The position numbers were made by a program, and so were the translations under genes. This document shows, in pieces, positions 63,379 through 64,000 of a stretch of 64,000 bases of DNA. The DNA is from Flavobacteriales bacterium (lineage in GTDB: Bacteria; Bacteroidota; Bacteroidia; NS11-12g; UBA9320), in assembly GCA_020635435.1 (NCBI GenBank), contig JACJZU010000001.1, forward strand, positions 186,001 through 250,000, given 5' to 3'. The stretch's first letter is position 1; each line of letters opens with the position of its first letter. The notes under the pieces are model-generated. The model saw nothing but the letters and a program-made list of their open reading frames with translations. It did not search any database and was not told the DNA's origin.

Positions 63379-63386
63379 TAACTTTG
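63379..63386 (+). promoter_or_regulatory. candidate -7 element of the terminal surface-protein gene
   Basis: TAACTTTG matches TAnnTTTG exactly and ends 17 bases before the TTG start at 63403. It suggests the gene has its own promoter beyond the kinase. Confidence 0.5.
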
Positions 63387-63402
63387 GACGTTTAGTCAAA
63401 GC

Positions 63403-64000
63403 TTGAAGGGCTCTCCTCTGATCGGTATTCTGATGCTTCTGTGCGCCGCACAGATACATGCGCAAACTCCGGGTAGTAGCGTGAGCAAGTACGTATTGAT
63501 CCGTTCCGACACCCTGCAGCTCGATAGTTTCCCGATCGCTCCCGGTTCCTTCCGTATCGATAGTATGTATATGGGCAACTGTCGGATCGATCACGCCTCG
63601 GGTATCCTCATCTGGTCGGGCCCAAATCCACCGGATAGCATCGTGGTTTCGTACCGGCGATTGATGGTGGATCTGAACCGAACCTACCGGCATAAAGACC
63701 CGCAGATACTCGAGCGTTTTTTTACGGAAAATCCCTTCAGCTATGTTCCACCGCGCGAACGCTACAACACATTGGGCAACGACCAGATCAGTACAAATGG
63801 CAATATCTCGAGGGGCATTGGTTTCGGGAACAATCAGGACCTGGTTGTGAACAGCAACCTCAACCTGCGGATGAGCGGTAAGATCGCTGATGACATCAAT
63901 GTACTGGCCGCCATCTCCGATGAGAACAACCCCATACAACCGGAAGGCAATACGCAGCAGATACAGGATTTCGACCGGGTCTACATCACGCTTTGGAAAG
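63403..64000 (+). CDS. large surface protein, N-terminal part (3' partial)
   Basis: The frame is open from TTG 63403 to the window end, giving 199 codons. The first 22 residues are a signal peptide (GILMLLCAAQIHAQ). The following part contains a segment conserved in large Bacteroidota surface or outer-membrane proteins: NGNISRGIGFGNNQDLVVNS, then IADDINVLAAISDENNPIQP and GNTQQIQDFDRVYI. A similar segment is seen near the start of SprA-type proteins, so it may belong to a giant T9SS-linked or barrel-forming protein. The rest lies outside the window, and the function is unknown. Confidence 0.75.
   Translation, partial: MKGSPLIGILMLLCAAQIHAQTPGSSVSKYVLIRSDTLQLDSFPIAPGSFRIDSMYMGNCRIDHASGILIWSGPNPPDSIVVSYRRLMVDLNRTYRHKDPQILERFFTENPFSYVPPRERYNTLGNDQISTNGNISRGIGFGNNQDLVVNSNLNLRMSGKIADDINVLAAISDENNPIQPEGNTQQIQDFDRVYITLWK

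Noticed and set aside
63313..63939. Minus-strand frame of 208 residues
   Set aside because: It runs opposite the end of the histidine kinase and the surface protein gene; the plus-strand frame there has a signal peptide and conserved segment.

Overview
The window is a chromosomal segment of a Bacteroidota bacterium, most likely Flavobacteriales-like. The evidence is type IX secretion (T9SS) sorting domains on five surface proteins (four type A tails, one gliding-motility type B tail), SprB, PKD and SBBP-type repeat surface proteins, many lipoproteins, the Bacteroidota -7 promoter element TAnnTTTG a short distance before several starts, and few Shine-Dalgarno sequences. No rRNA, tRNA or CRISPR array was found. 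The exact genus cannot be told from sequence alone.

Layout. 1-3.1 kb: the 3' end of a repeat-rich T9SS surface protein, a methyltransferase and a SanA-like membrane protein. 3.1-9.2 kb: a core block, with a zinc-ribbon coiled-coil protein and a Nif3 family protein on the minus strand, divergent from a tight lpxK-ksgA-mgtE-meaB operon. 9.3-13.9 kb: a secreted GH30-like glycosidase, a cation efflux transporter, a rhodanese and small proteins. 13.9-15.2 kb: a striking array of 112-bp hairpin repeats between two divergent genes. 15.2-25.4 kb: a Tat-signal DODA-type dioxygenase, a DUF1028-T9SS protein, a PKD lipoprotein, a DUF486 gene broken by a stop codon, two beta-carbonic anhydrases (one a lipoprotein) flanking a 15-residue-repeat surface protein, a SET-MscS pair, and a lipoprotein followed by a clear terminator.

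25.5-33.9 kb: a GNAT, sodium symporter and alanine/ornithine racemase operon, a kelch-like T9SS protein, a HigBA-type toxin-antitoxin locus whose toxin carries a nonsense codon, a von Willebrand A lipoprotein and a DUF1573-FISUMP protein. 33.9-42.4 kb: a carbohydrate cluster (sugar porter, GH106-like rhamnosidase, GH28, a GH43/GH130-like beta-propeller) interrupted by an AT-rich pair encoding a pentapeptide-repeat membrane protein and an unknown lipoprotein. The enzymes together suggest degradation of a rhamnose- and galacturonate-containing pectin, but no SusC/SusD pair is present. 42.5-52.1 kb: a 1745-residue PKD adhesin, an NAD-dependent epimerase/reductase, YceI, a seven-repeat FG-GAP-like propeller protein and an IS4-type transposase fossil.

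52.1-57.4 kb: a TetR-ABC-HlyD-TolC export operon with overlapping genes, whose ABC subunit has lost canonical catalytic motifs. 57.5-64 kb: a lipoprotein isoaspartyl peptidase and a divergent hldD-like epimerase separated by an 8-bp microsatellite, then a 1221-residue NtrY-like histidine kinase and the start of a large surface protein cut by the window end. I did not find one clearly new multi-gene system. The most unusual items are the 112-bp hairpin array, the degenerate ABC exporter, the microsatellite promoter and the set of recently broken genes.
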